Of a DNA stretch of 64,000 nucleotides, positions 8,633 through 16,968 are shown one piece after another (the first letter of the stretch is position 1; every line of letters begins with the position of its first letter). The notes beneath the pieces were generated by a model. The model had not been told where the DNA came from and made no database searches. It saw nothing but the letters and a program-made list of their open reading frames with translations. A program made the translations under genes and the position numbers. The stretch is from Tissierella creatinini (GTDB taxonomy: Bacteria > Bacillota > Clostridia > Tissierellales > Tissierellaceae), in the NCBI GenBank assembly GCA_005046945.1, contig SUSS01000001.1:143559-207558 (forward strand). Direction: 5' to 3'.

Positions 8633-9170
8633 CCATGTCAGAGTATTCCTTGAAATCTTCTATTATCGGCAAATCATCTAAGGATTCTAATCCAAAATAC
8701 CTTAAGAAATCCTCTGTAGTGCCATAAAGAATCGGCCGTCCAGTCTTATCAAGCCTTCCAACTTCGGAAATAAGTTTTCTTTCCATTAAAGTTTCAAGTG
8801 CCCTATCACTTCTTACACCCCTAATAGCTTCTATTTCAGCTTTAATTATAGGTTGCTTATATGCAACTATGGATAATGTTTCAAGGGATGCATTTGAAAG
8901 ATTTTTAGAATTTTTACTATTATTTAATCGCTTTATCCATTCATAATGCTCAGGTCGAGTGCCTATTTGATAGAAATTGTTGAATCTTATTATTCTAACC
9001 CCGCTTCTATTGAAATCAAGCTCATCCATCAATTCCTTAATTACTTCTTCTACTTCCTTTTCAGCTATCTCTAGAACACTGGAAATATCCTTTAACTCCA
9101 AGGGGTCCCCCCAAGTAAAAAGTAGTCCGATTATTATTGATTTCATCTGTTTATGATCCATAGTCTTCAT
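8622..9170 (-). CDS. scpB: Segregation and condensation protein B
   Basis: A 182-residue ScpB with tandem winged-helix domains. The typical core ASLETLSIVAYKQPIIKAEI and the ending KTGRPILYGTTEDFLRYFGL are present. With ScpA it forms the kleisin complex of SMC condensin for chromosome segregation. The start ATG 9170 follows GGAG at five bases and lies within the last codons of scpA (20-nt overlap). The C-terminus is acidic. Confidence 0.96.
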   Translation of the reverse strand: MKTMDHKQMKSIIIGLLFTWGDPLELKDISSVLEIAEKEVEEVIKELMDELDFNRSGVRIIRFNNFYQIGTRPEHYEWIKRLNNSKNSKNLSNASLETLSIVAYKQPIIKAEIEAIRGVRSDRALETLMERKLISEVGRLDKTGRPILYGTTEDFLRYFGLESLDDLPIIEDFKEYSDMEQE

Positions 9171-9897
9171 CCAATCTCCAAGATATCGTCAAATCTGTAA
9201 AAGCAGAATCCTGCTCTACATAAACCTTCTTCATCTTTATAAGCTCTAAAAGAGATAAGAAATATGTAACAATCTCTTCTCTTGTAATATCAGAGCTCAA
9301 TAATTGACTGAATAATATATTCTTATTCAATTTAAGTCTTGTTCTAATTTCATCTATGCAGATATCAAGGGTATACTCCTGTCTACTTATTTCATTAAAA
9401 TCAATCCTGTTATGTTTCACTGAATTCTTAGCTATTATATTACTTATGGCCTTAACAAGGTGAGATAAATCTATTTTACTAAGTTCCTCAAATGGATCTT
9501 TGTATATTGATAAATCTTCCCTAGGTTTATAATATACTCTCGATTCAATTAATTCTGATATCTTAAGTTTTTCTGCAGCTTCTTTATATAGCTTGTACTC
9601 TATCAACCGTTGCACAAGTACTTCTCTAGGGTCTATTTCTATCTCTACTCCTTCTTCAACAATTTTCTCTTTAGGAAGAAGCATCTTAGATTTTATTTCC
9701 AAGAGCGTTGCCGCCATTAACAAAAATTCGCTAGTTACCTCTAAATTAAGTTCCTCCATATCCTTAATACTTTCTAAGAATTGCTCTGTAATCATATTTA
9801 TGGGAATATCATATATATCTATTTCGTTCTTCTGAATTAAGCTTAATAAAAGGTCTAAGGGCCCTTCATAAGCCTCAAGTTCTACTTTATAACCCAT
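9151..9897 (-). CDS. scpA: Segregation and condensation protein A (kleisin)
   Basis: Bridges the SMC heads as the kleisin subunit. The N-terminus KVELEAYEGPLDLLLSLIQK is diagnostic, and the C-terminal winged helix ends ELIKMKKVYVEQD. I take ATG 9897 (MGYKVEL) as the start because TGAGG lies six bases upstream. An ATG four codons earlier overlaps that ribosome site. The stop overlaps scpB. Confidence 0.95.
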   Translation of the reverse strand: MGYKVELEAYEGPLDLLLSLIQKNEIDIYDIPINMITEQFLESIKDMEELNLEVTSEFLLMAATLLEIKSKMLLPKEKIVEEGVEIEIDPREVLVQRLIEYKLYKEAAEKLKISELIESRVYYKPREDLSIYKDPFEELSKIDLSHLVKAISNIIAKNSVKHNRIDFNEISRQEYTLDICIDEIRTRLKLNKNILFSQLLSSDITREEIVTYFLSLLELIKMKKVYVEQDSAFTDLTISWRLDEDYGS

Positions 9898-9911
9898 ACT
9901 ATACCTCATTA

Positions 9912-10496
9912 CTAAATAACCTTTATTATTAAATTTAATATAAAATCAATAACAGGTCCTATTATTTTATCTGTTGTATTTGTCATAATTAAAATCACCA
10001 AAATGAAATAGAAATATCTTTCATATTTATAAAATAGATATTCTAATTTTGTTGGCAAAAAACTAGCCACTAGCTTGGACCCATCTAAAGGTGGAAATGG
10101 CAGGAGGTTAAATACTCCCAACATAATATTATACCACATGGTTATTAAGACCATTTGAAATAATATTTCATTATTAAGGGGTACATGAGCCAGAACTAGA
10201 GCAGAAACTAAAGCAAGAAAAAAATTAGTTACAACTCCAGCAATAGAGACTAGGAATGTATCTCTCTTTCTATGCTTAAATTTCATAGGATTTATAGGTA
10301 CTGCCTTTGCCCATCCAAATCTAAAAAATATCATAGCCAATAGACCAACCGGGTCTATATGACGAATTGGATTTAAGGAAAGTCTACCTGCCTCTTTTGC
10401 AGTAGTATCACCTAATAAATATGCAGTAAATCCGTGTGCTAGCTCATGACATACTATAGCAATGAGTAACCCAGGTATGCTAATTAAGATATCCAT
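9912..10496 (-). CDS. Site-2 protease family (M50) membrane metalloprotease
   Basis: A 194-residue small M50 protein with about five membrane segments. The zinc ligands are HELAH (His17, Glu18, His21) in the first helix and Asp in NLLPFPPLDGSK near residue 140. It lacks a PDZ domain, so it is the short YwhC/Rv-type member and not RseP. The substrate is unknown. In Clostridia it sits next to scpA as here. The ribosome site is AAAGG, six bases before the ATG. Confidence 0.9.
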   Translation of the reverse strand: MDILISIPGLLIAIVCHELAHGFTAYLLGDTTAKEAGRLSLNPIRHIDPVGLLAMIFFRFGWAKAVPINPMKFKHRKRDTFLVSIAGVVTNFFLALVSALVLAHVPLNNEILFQMVLITMWYNIMLGVFNLLPFPPLDGSKLVASFLPTKLEYLFYKYERYFYFILVILIMTNTTDKIIGPVIDFILNLIIKVI

Positions 10497-10533
10497 ATAT
10501 AACCTTCTTTCTGTATCCTAATTAACATTATAC

Positions 10534-10559
10534 AACCTCGACGATTTAAAGTCGAGGTT
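10534..10559 (-). terminator. Hairpin after dacF
   Basis: A perfect 9-bp stem AACCTCGAC/GTCGAGGTT with an 8-nt loop. No long T-run follows on the minus strand. A TATAAT lies directly after it and may belong to the promoter of the site-2 protease gene. Confidence 0.6.
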
Positions 10560-10566
10560 TAGATAA

Positions 10567-11715
10567 TCATTTACTTGAGATGAAATTTGTAAGAGTTCTT
10601 TTTAATAATAGCAGAAATCCCGCTTCCTTAACATTATTCATAGATATCAATCCTACCCTATCTAATTCTTTACCCTCTAAGGATATTACAATTTCACCTA
10701 GCTTATCACCTTTAAGAATAGGTGCTTTTATGTTATCAAAAATTGTTATTTCCTTTTGGATATCACCTTTACCCTCTTTTTTCGACAGAGCATATATATC
10801 TCTTTCTAAAACTAATTCTATACTTCTAAGATCGGCTTTCTCAATAGGGATGGTACTTATTAAATCACCTTTTCTACCTAGTATAAGGCTATTATAATTT
10901 GCAAATCCATAATCCAGAAGCTTTTTTGCTTCATTAAATCTATCATTGCTAGTCTCTGCATTCATTATTACTGCAATTAAATGTAATTCCCCTCTCATTG
11001 CAGAAGCTGATAAACAATAGCCGGCAGCATTTGTAGAACCGGTCTTTATTCCGGTAATACCCTCATAGTCCCTAATAAGCTTATTAGTATTCACCATAGT
11101 CTGAGTATCGTCCTTATTTCTACCTACTAGCAAATCCTCCATATAGGTGGTCATATATTTATACAAGGCCTTATGTTTTAGAATTTCCCTTGACATCAAC
11201 GATACATCAAATGCCGTAGTATAATGATTATCGGTTGGAAGTCCAGTGGCATTTATAAAATGAGTGTTCTTCATGCCAAGTTTCTTGGCTCTATTATTCA
11301 TTAGCTTAAGAAAAGCCTCGTTACTGCCACTAATAGCTTCTCCTAATGCAACAGCTGCATCGTTTGCTGATCTTATGGTAGCCGCTCGAATAAGATTTTC
11401 TATACTTTGCACTTCTCCAGCCTCTAAATATATTTGCGTCCCACCCATACTTGCTGCGTACTCACTTATTACAACTTCATCCTGCATCCTTATTTTACCG
11501 GAATCTATTGCCTCCATAGCCAATAGTAAGGTCATGATCTTAGTTATACTTGCAGGTTCTAATTTCTCATGCTCATTTTGTGAATAAATTATCTCTCCGG
11601 TGTTATAGTCCATCAATACAGCGGATTTACTTCTTAGTCCTAGTTCCCCATATGACAGTAGGGGAAACATTACTAGGGACACAATTAAAACGATGGAAAT
11701 AATTTTCTTTTTCAA
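10567..11715 (-). CDS. dacF: D-Ala-D-Ala carboxypeptidase, DacF type
   Basis: A secreted or membrane-anchored S11 D,D-carboxypeptidase of 382 residues. The best start is TTG 11715: GGAGGGA lies about five bases upstream, and it gives a standard signal peptide (KKK followed by a hydrophobic run). An ATG 20 codons earlier adds a polar extension before the signal peptide and is unlikely. Active-site motifs are SITK (Ser56), SAN (116-118) and KTG (224-226). The downstream beta domain ends in a hydrophobic-basic tail. dacF in Bacillus is forespore-expressed; here it follows pdp by 83 bp. Confidence 0.92.
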   Translation of the reverse strand: MKKKIISIVLIVSLVMFPLLSYGELGLRSKSAVLMDYNTGEIIYSQNEHEKLEPASITKIMTLLLAMEAIDSGKIRMQDEVVISEYAASMGGTQIYLEAGEVQSIENLIRAATIRSANDAAVALGEAISGSNEAFLKLMNNRAKKLGMKNTHFINATGLPTDNHYTTAFDVSLMSREILKHKALYKYMTTYMEDLLVGRNKDDTQTMVNTNKLIRDYEGITGIKTGSTNAAGYCLSASAMRGELHLIAVIMNAETSNDRFNEAKKLLDYGFANYNSLILGRKGDLISTIPIEKADLRSIELVLERDIYALSKKEGKGDIQKEITIFDNIKAPILKGDKLGEIVISLEGKELDRVGLISMNNVKEAGFLLLLKRTLTNFISSK

Positions 11716-11798
11716 TATTCTCCCTCCAATGCTAATATTACTTTTATATTCTCCAGAATTAGCATTGTTATTCAATATTGAAAGAGCAGAATACCTAG

Positions 11799-13100
11799 TT
11801 ACTTAATTATATCAAAAATATAGCTTTTAATTTCCGCCTTCTCTTTTCCTATAGTATATGCTTTTAGAACCTTTAACTTAGCCTCCTCAATATCTTCCTT
11901 ATTGGTATGAAGTACACACAATACATCTCCTATGTTTATCTGATCACCTATTTTTTTAGTTAGTGTAACTCCGGCAGCATAATCTATACTATCAGCTTTG
12001 GTCCTTCTACCTGCACCTAATAACATGGCTGATACCCCTATTGCTTGGGCATCAAGCTTATTTACATATCCTGCACTTTCTGCCTTAACCTCGATATGAT
12101 ACTTTGCCTTAGGAAGTAAGCTTACATCATCTATTACATTAGGATTCCCGCCCTGAATTTTAACAAGTTCTTTAAATTTTTCTATTGCCTTACCTGAGTC
12201 TATAAGTACTTCTAGTTTTTTATATGCTTCTTCAAAATCTATAAAAGCTCCGCCTAAAACGCACATATAAGACGCTATTGTTAAGGCAATTTTAGTTTCA
12301 TCCTCACTACCCTGACCTTTAAGAACTTTTATAGCCTCTACTATTTCATTTGTATTTCCTACTTCTCTTCCAAGAGGCTGATCCATATTAGTAATAAGGG
12401 CAACAATACTTCTATTTAATGATTTTCCAATATCAACCATAGTACGAGCTAGAACTCTAGCCTCATCCAATGATTTCATAAATGCTCCTGAGCCTACTTT
12501 CACATCAAGTACGATTGCATCTGCACCTGAGGCAATTTTTTTACTCATGATTGAGCTTGCTATTAAAGGTATGCTATCTATGGTTGCTGTTACATCTCTA
12601 AGAGAATAAATTTTCTTATCAGCCGGTACTAAATTAGCTGATTGACCAGTAATTGCCATCTTATAAGAATTTACATTGTTTATAAATTCTTCTTCGCTCA
12701 ATTCGATTCTAAATCCTTCAATTGATTCTAACTTATCTATGGTCCCTCCTGTATGTCCAAGTCCTCTACCACTCATCTTTGCTACAGGAACTCCACATGC
12801 TGCAACGAGAGGAATAACTATAAGGCTAATCTTATCACCAACTCCACCGGTAGAATGCTTATCCACTTTTATTCCTTGGATTTTGGACAAATCAACTTGA
12901 TGACCCGAATTAACAAAGGACATAGTTAAATTTGCAGTTTCTTGGCTTGTCATCCCTTTAAAATATACTGCCATTAAAAATGCAGACATCTGATAATCAG
13001 GGATATCTCCCCCTACATATCCATTAATTAGAAAATCTATCTCCTCCTGATTCAATTCCAAGCCTAATTTCTTCTTTTCTATTAAATCTACAACTCTCAC
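11799..13100 (-). CDS. pdp: Pyrimidine-nucleoside phosphorylase
   Basis: A 433-residue enzyme that phosphorolyses uridine, thymidine and deoxyuridine for pyrimidine salvage. The family signature KMSGRGLGHTGGTIDKLESI is complete, and the C-terminal domain (AESAGYVNKLDAQAIG) is present. Start is GTG 13100 after GAGGAGGAG. Gene order pdp-dacF is usual in Clostridia, where deoB and punA often precede; these are missing from this stretch. Confidence 0.95.
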   Translation of the reverse strand: MRVVDLIEKKKLGLELNQEEIDFLINGYVGGDIPDYQMSAFLMAVYFKGMTSQETANLTMSFVNSGHQVDLSKIQGIKVDKHSTGGVGDKISLIVIPLVAACGVPVAKMSGRGLGHTGGTIDKLESIEGFRIELSEEEFINNVNSYKMAITGQSANLVPADKKIYSLRDVTATIDSIPLIASSIMSKKIASGADAIVLDVKVGSGAFMKSLDEARVLARTMVDIGKSLNRSIVALITNMDQPLGREVGNTNEIVEAIKVLKGQGSEDETKIALTIASYMCVLGGAFIDFEEAYKKLEVLIDSGKAIEKFKELVKIQGGNPNVIDDVSLLPKAKYHIEVKAESAGYVNKLDAQAIGVSAMLLGAGRRTKADSIDYAAGVTLTKKIGDQINIGDVLCVLHTNKEDIEEAKLKVLKAYTIGKEKAEIKSYIFDIIK

Positions 13101-13199
13101 TATATCTCCTCCTCATTGGCTAAATAGAACTCCTGCTTTCTATTTGAAGGATACCCAAATTCTTAAGTATATTACCTATGTTTAGCATTTTTTTGATGA

Positions 13200-13817
13200 C
13201 TAAAATTCAATTAGATTTAAAAAATGTGGAGATATTAAACCCTCATATAAAGAGCCAAATATTAAAATTACGATATTTATCATTATCATAATTGTATAAT
13301 CAGATTTGCTTATCCTATTCATCTTTATAGGTCTAATACTAGTATTCATACGGTATTTAAAGGAAACTATCATTGATAATGAACATAAGAAAATTAAGGA
13401 AGGAATAAAAATTAAATATTGAGGATAGAGTCCAAATATGGATATCAAGAACCCTTTAAAACCAAAATTAAGAACGACATATCCTACTACAATACCAATC
13501 TGTAATCCTCTTAGAAATATAATTATTGGGATTAAGAATCCAAGACCCAGCATACCTACGAAATATATAAAAATTGCAAAGACTATATTAACAAACATGG
13601 ATAATTTTAAAAAATCCAGACTCTTTGAGTATACTTTTGAAATCCCATAGAAGTATGGACTACTATAATTCACTAAGATTTCAAGAGTCTCCGTTTTTAT
13701 TGCCTTGATCATTAGGGCCCCAACTATGATGCCTACAATCAAAACTAAAGCCAAGACAAAATAAAAAGAAAATCCATTTTCAAAATGATTTCTTATTTTG
13801 TATTTTAATGTATTCAA
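13200..13817 (-). CDS. spoIIM: Stage II sporulation protein M
   Basis: A 205-residue DUF95 membrane protein with about five hydrophobic segments. SpoIIM works with SpoIID and SpoIIP in septal peptidoglycan dissolution and engulfment by the mother cell. Start is TTG 13817, seven bases after AAGGAGG. That ribosome site is the 3' arm of a 12-bp perfect inverted repeat (13821-13871), so in read-through mRNA from the Nudix gene it would be paired. SpoIIM is mother-cell (SigE) expressed in Bacillus. Confidence 0.9.
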   Translation of the reverse strand: MNTLKYKIRNHFENGFSFYFVLALVLIVGIIVGALMIKAIKTETLEILVNYSSPYFYGISKVYSKSLDFLKLSMFVNIVFAIFIYFVGMLGLGFLIPIIIFLRGLQIGIVVGYVVLNFGFKGFLISIFGLYPQYLIFIPSLIFLCSLSMIVSFKYRMNTSIRPIKMNRISKSDYTIMIMINIVILIFGSLYEGLISPHFLNLIEF

Positions 13818-13820
13818 AGC

Positions 13821-13871
13821 AAATCCTCCTTTGTACTAGCTATAATATTTTTATGCCTAAAAGGAGGATTT
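13821..13871 (-). promoter_or_regulatory. Shine-Dalgarno-sequestering inverted repeat in front of spoIIM
   Basis: Perfect 12-bp arms AAATCCTCCTTT (13860-13871, minus sense) and AAAGGAGGATTT (13821-13832, minus sense) are separated by 27 nt. The 3' arm contains the spoIIM ribosome site. The loop contains CATAAAAAT, a plausible SigE -10, so a transcript starting there would lack the 5' arm. Confidence 0.55.
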
Positions 13872-13877
13872 TATAAC

Positions 13878-14420
13878 TTATTCTTTATTTTTCAAATAGT
13901 CCTTTGCTAAATTGATTCCTATTATTGTCTTACTATCTATGATTTCACCTCTATCTATCATTTTTAACAATTCATTTATAGTATATTTTTCAATCTCACA
14001 ATATTCACCATCATCCAGCTCTTGTGCACCTTCTGTTAAATCTGTAGCCATAAACAAATATATCTTTTCTGTAGTATATCCAGGAGATGTATAAAATTCT
14101 AATAAGTAACGATAGTTTTTAGCATCATATCCAGTTTCCTCCTTTAACTCTCGAATTGCAGTCTCACGAGGTTCTTCATTTACTTCCAATTTTCCTGCAG
14201 GTATTTCCAATAGGGTTCGATTTACAGCTTTTCTATACTGTTTTATTAGTAAGATTTGATTATCATCTGTTATAGCAACAATTCCTACTCCACCTGGGTG
14301 TTCAACTATTTCCCTTTTAGAATACATTTTCTCAGGTAGTTCTACTGTATCTATTCTAAGATTTATAATCTTACCTTCATAAATTTTCTCTAACTTCATG
14401 GTCTTCTCTTCATAAACCAT
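13878..14420 (-). CDS. nudF: ADP-ribose pyrophosphatase, Nudix family
   Basis: A 180-residue Nudix hydrolase acting on ADP-ribose by family (YqkG/NudF). The Nudix box is complete: GKLEVNEEPRETAIRELKEE followed by TGY. Start is ATG 14420, five bases after GGAGG; a TTG four codons earlier lies in the ribosome site itself. An extended -10 (TGGTATAAT) sits upstream. The nudF-spoIIM order is seen in other Firmicutes. Confidence 0.93.
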   Translation of the reverse strand: MVYEEKTMKLEKIYEGKIINLRIDTVELPEKMYSKREIVEHPGGVGIVAITDDNQILLIKQYRKAVNRTLLEIPAGKLEVNEEPRETAIRELKEETGYDAKNYRYLLEFYTSPGYTTEKIYLFMATDLTEGAQELDDGEYCEIEKYTINELLKMIDRGEIIDSKTIIGINLAKDYLKNKE

Positions 14421-14452
14421 AATAACCTCCAAATTTACTCATAATTATCCCT

Positions 14453-14462
14453 ATTATACCAT
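14453..14462 (-). promoter_or_regulatory. Extended -10 promoter element for nudF
   Basis: TATGGTATAAT on the minus strand carries the TGn extension. No good -35 is present. It lies 33 bases upstream of the nudF ATG. Confidence 0.5.
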
Positions 14463-14529
14463 AGAATTTGGATTCAAAAAGCGAAAAACACTCAAATAAT
14501 TAATGCTTTTCTTAATTTGTAATTCTATT

Positions 14530-15345
14530 TTACAATGCCTTATCATATACATCTTGTTCTAATCTTAGTTTATCTGCTATTAGTGCAATAAATTCACTGT
14601 TAGTTGGTTTACCTTTATTATTATTTACAGTATATCCAAATATCTTGTCAATAGTATCTACTTTCCCTCTATTCCAGGCTACCTCTATAGCATGTCTAAT
14701 CGCTCTTTCAACTCGACTAGGAGTAGTATTAAACTTTTCAGCTACTGCTGGGTATAATTCTTTAGTTACAGCACCTAGATAATCCATATCATTAATAACC
14801 ATTGATATAGCTTCTCTTAAGTACAAATATCCTTTTATATGAGCAGGTACTCCAATTTCTTGAATTGTGTTAGTTATCTTTGTTTCCAGATTTTTTTCTT
14901 TGTTTTTTGTTTTATTTACAGTATTTGTATTTATTATATTATAGAAATTTGAATCTGCCTTTACATCTATTTCTGCAGTTTCTTTCAATCTCTTTATAAA
15001 TACTTGGAAGTCAAATGGCTTTACTATGTAGTATGAAGCTCCAAGCTCAATAGCTCTTTGAGTTATTTTATCCTGACCTACTGCCGACAACATTATAAAC
15101 TTAGGAAAATATTCATTCTCTGATTCATGAAGCTTCTCTAACACCCCAAGTCCATCTAAATGCGGCATAATAACATCTAAAACTACGATTTGAGGTCTTT
15201 TTCTCTCTATTAAGTCTAAAGCCTCGATGCCATCCTTAGCAATACCAATTACCTCAAACTCCTCATGTGCAGAAATGAATTGTGCAATTATCTGGCAAAA
15301 CTCCTTATTATCATCCACAATTGCTACACTTATTTTTCCCATCAT
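14530..15345 (-). CDS. spo0A: Sporulation master regulator Spo0A
   Basis: A 271-residue response regulator. The receiver domain (about 1-125) has the acidic pair VDDN, the phosphorylated Asp in [11 protein letters not shown] and Lys in IVKPFDF. The C-terminal DNA-binding domain carries the recognition helix [20 protein letters not shown], which is nearly invariant across spore formers. The linker is poly-Asn/Lys. Start is ATG 15345 or the next codon, after AGGGGGG. A SigH promoter with a 0A box overlapping its -10 lies upstream, so autoregulation is likely. Confidence 0.98.
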   Translation of the reverse strand: MMGKISVAIVDDNKEFCQIIAQFISAHEEFEVIGIAKDGIEALDLIERKRPQIVVLDVIMPHLDGLGVLEKLHESENEYFPKFIMLSAVGQDKITQRAIELGASYYIVKPFDFQVFIKRLKETAEIDVKADSNFYNIINTNTVNKTKNKEKNLETKITNTIQEIGVPAHIKGYLYLREAISMVINDMDYLGAVTKELYPAVAEKFNTTPSRVERAIRHAIEVAWNRGKVDTIDKIFGYTVNNNKGKPTNSEFIALIADKLRLEQDVYDKAL

Positions 15346-15385
15346 AATCCCCCCTGGATTTGTTTTATATTATTCTATCATATTT

Positions 15386-15414
15386 ATATTCGACACTAAT
15401 ACAAAAACTCCTTC
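15386..15414 (-). promoter_or_regulatory. SigH promoter of spo0A with overlapping 0A box
   Basis: Minus-strand GAAGGAGTT, 11 bp, then GTCGAATAT matches the SigH consensus RNAGGAWWW-N11/12-RNNGAATWW except for one base. TGTCGAA, the 0A box, occupies 15389-15395 and overlaps the -10. Confidence 0.75.
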
Positions 15415-15463
15415 TTTTTTGTTAAAATTTTTAAATATTTATTATTTTTGCTAAAAATTAATT

Positions 15464-15504
15464 TAAAAAATATCGATAAGCTTTAAGGCTTATCGATATT
15501 TTTT
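15464..15504 (-). terminator. Terminator after spoIVB
   Basis: An 11-bp stem tatcgataagc/gcttatcgata with a 6-nt loop is extended by A/T pairs. It overlaps the spoIVB stop and isolates spo0A from upstream read-through. Confidence 0.9.
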
Positions 15505-16796
15505 AACATCCATTCAATATAAAGTCCATAACCTTTAGTAGGGTCATTTACGAAAACATGAGTAACTGCACCTATTAATCTACCATTTTGTATTATAGGA
15601 CTACCACTCATCCCTTGAACAATACCTCCGGTTTCCTTGAGGAGTCGTTGGTCTCTTACCTTAATTATCATGCTCTTTTGACCAGGAACATCTTGTAATT
15701 CTGCCTTTTGAATTTCTATTTCGTATTTATCAACTTTGTTATCCTCTAAAGTTGTAAGGATATATGCTTTTCCAGTTTGCACCTCGTCCCTAAAACCTAT
15801 TGGAATTTTTTCCTTATTATTAAAATTTTTAGTTCCGTCATTTATACTTCCATAAATGCCGAATTGAGTATTCCCATATATTTCTCCCAAAATGTCGTCA
15901 GTCTTATAAAAAACACCTTTTATTTCACCAGGTGTTCCTTTTTTACCTTGTTCAATATCAGAAACCTCAGCCTTCATAATCAAACCTTTTTCAACAATTA
16001 GAAGCTCTCCAGTATCTGCATCAGTTATACCATGGCCCAATGCTCCAAAAGTATTAGACTCCTCATGGTAATAGGTCATAGTACCAATACCTGAAGTCTT
16101 ATCTCTAACCCATATGCCTAATCTATAGGCATTATCCTGCAAACATTGAATTGGTAAAGTTTTAATTTCAAATTCTTCCTTATTTCTCAATATCTTTAAT
16201 TCAATTTCTTTATCCTTTATATCATTTAAAATCTTTACAACTTGTTCAGAACTAACTACTTTTTCTCCATTTATTTCTAAAATACTATCTCCTACTTTTA
16301 ATCCCGCTTCTCTAGCTGGACTTCTCCTACTACCATCCATTCCTATTATATCAGTTATAGCAACTACAAGAACTCCTCTTGTGTTCATCCTAACTCCGAT
16401 AGCATTTCCTCCAGGAATTAACATAGGCCTATCCACAACATCTACTGTGTAGTTTTTAACCGGAATTAATCCCAATAACTTTACTTGTAAATTAGTATTA
16501 CCTTTATCTATTCCATCTAGCGTAAGGGATTTACTAAGACTGTTACTACCTTCATTATATATAGGATTGACAATGGTGGATTCTGAGTATTCTTCAACCG
16601 AAAACGGAAAGGATATGCTCATGTTTTTATTTTCGCCCTTAATAATCTTTATACTTGAAGGATAAAATAATATTTGACTTAGTTGCATTGTCAGAGCCAT
16701 TAATAAAAATATGCTTATTAAAAGAAATAACTTTCCTTTATGTTTAAATCTCCCCAAATATGTCACTCTCCTTTTATTTTTGACATTCACCTCCAA
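15483..16796 (-). CDS. spoIVB: SpoIVB serine peptidase (S55), forespore checkpoint protease
   Basis: SpoIVB is secreted from the forespore and cleaves SpoIVFA to trigger pro-SigK processing. One N-terminal membrane segment (LFLLISIFLLMALTM) is followed by a PDZ domain (about 140-215, AREAGLKVGDSILEING) and the S55 peptidase domain. The active serine lies in IVQGMSGSPIIQNG. The start is uncertain: TTG 16796 gives 437 residues, but a TTG 13 codons later has a better-spaced GGAG. A SigG-like promoter lies just upstream. The neighbour order spoIVB-spo0A is the conserved one. Confidence 0.93.
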   Translation of the reverse strand: MEVNVKNKRRVTYLGRFKHKGKLFLLISIFLLMALTMQLSQILFYPSSIKIIKGENKNMSISFPFSVEEYSESTIVNPIYNEGSNSLSKSLTLDGIDKGNTNLQVKLLGLIPVKNYTVDVVDRPMLIPGGNAIGVRMNTRGVLVVAITDIIGMDGSRRSPAREAGLKVGDSILEINGEKVVSSEQVVKILNDIKDKEIELKILRNKEEFEIKTLPIQCLQDNAYRLGIWVRDKTSGIGTMTYYHEESNTFGALGHGITDADTGELLIVEKGLIMKAEVSDIEQGKKGTPGEIKGVFYKTDDILGEIYGNTQFGIYGSINDGTKNFNNKEKIPIGFRDEVQTGKAYILTTLEDNKVDKYEIEIQKAELQDVPGQKSMIIKVRDQRLLKETGGIVQGMSGSPIIQNGRLIGAVTHVFVNDPTKGYGLYIEWMLKNIDKP

Positions 16797-16814
16797 TTTA
16801 TTCTTTGGTTCATT

Positions 16815-16846
16815 TATAATTTGGTCTTTTTATAGTCCATTTATTC
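16815..16846 (-). promoter_or_regulatory. Candidate SigG promoter of spoIVB
   Basis: Minus-strand GAATA, 18 bp, then CAAATTATA fits the forespore SigG pattern with one mismatch in the -10. spoIVB is forespore-expressed in Bacillus. Confidence 0.5.
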
Positions 16847-16910
16847 TACTCAAATATTTATCAATTTGTTAGTTAAATCTAATTCAAAATTCAAAATCCA
16901 ATTTTTACAC

Positions 16911-16940
16911 AAAAAAAATAAAGGTAGAACCTTTATTTTT
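16911..16940 (-). terminator. Terminator after recN
   Basis: A 12-bp stem (aaaaataaaggt/acctttattttt) with a 3-nt loop lies just after the recN stop in the minus sense. Confidence 0.8.
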
Positions 16941-16968
16941 AAAATTTAAATTTTTATTTAGTTTAAAT

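Noticed and set aside
14463-14529. Terminator after spo0A
   Set aside because: The possible stem aattaa/ttaatt is short, AT-only and not followed by a clean T-run.
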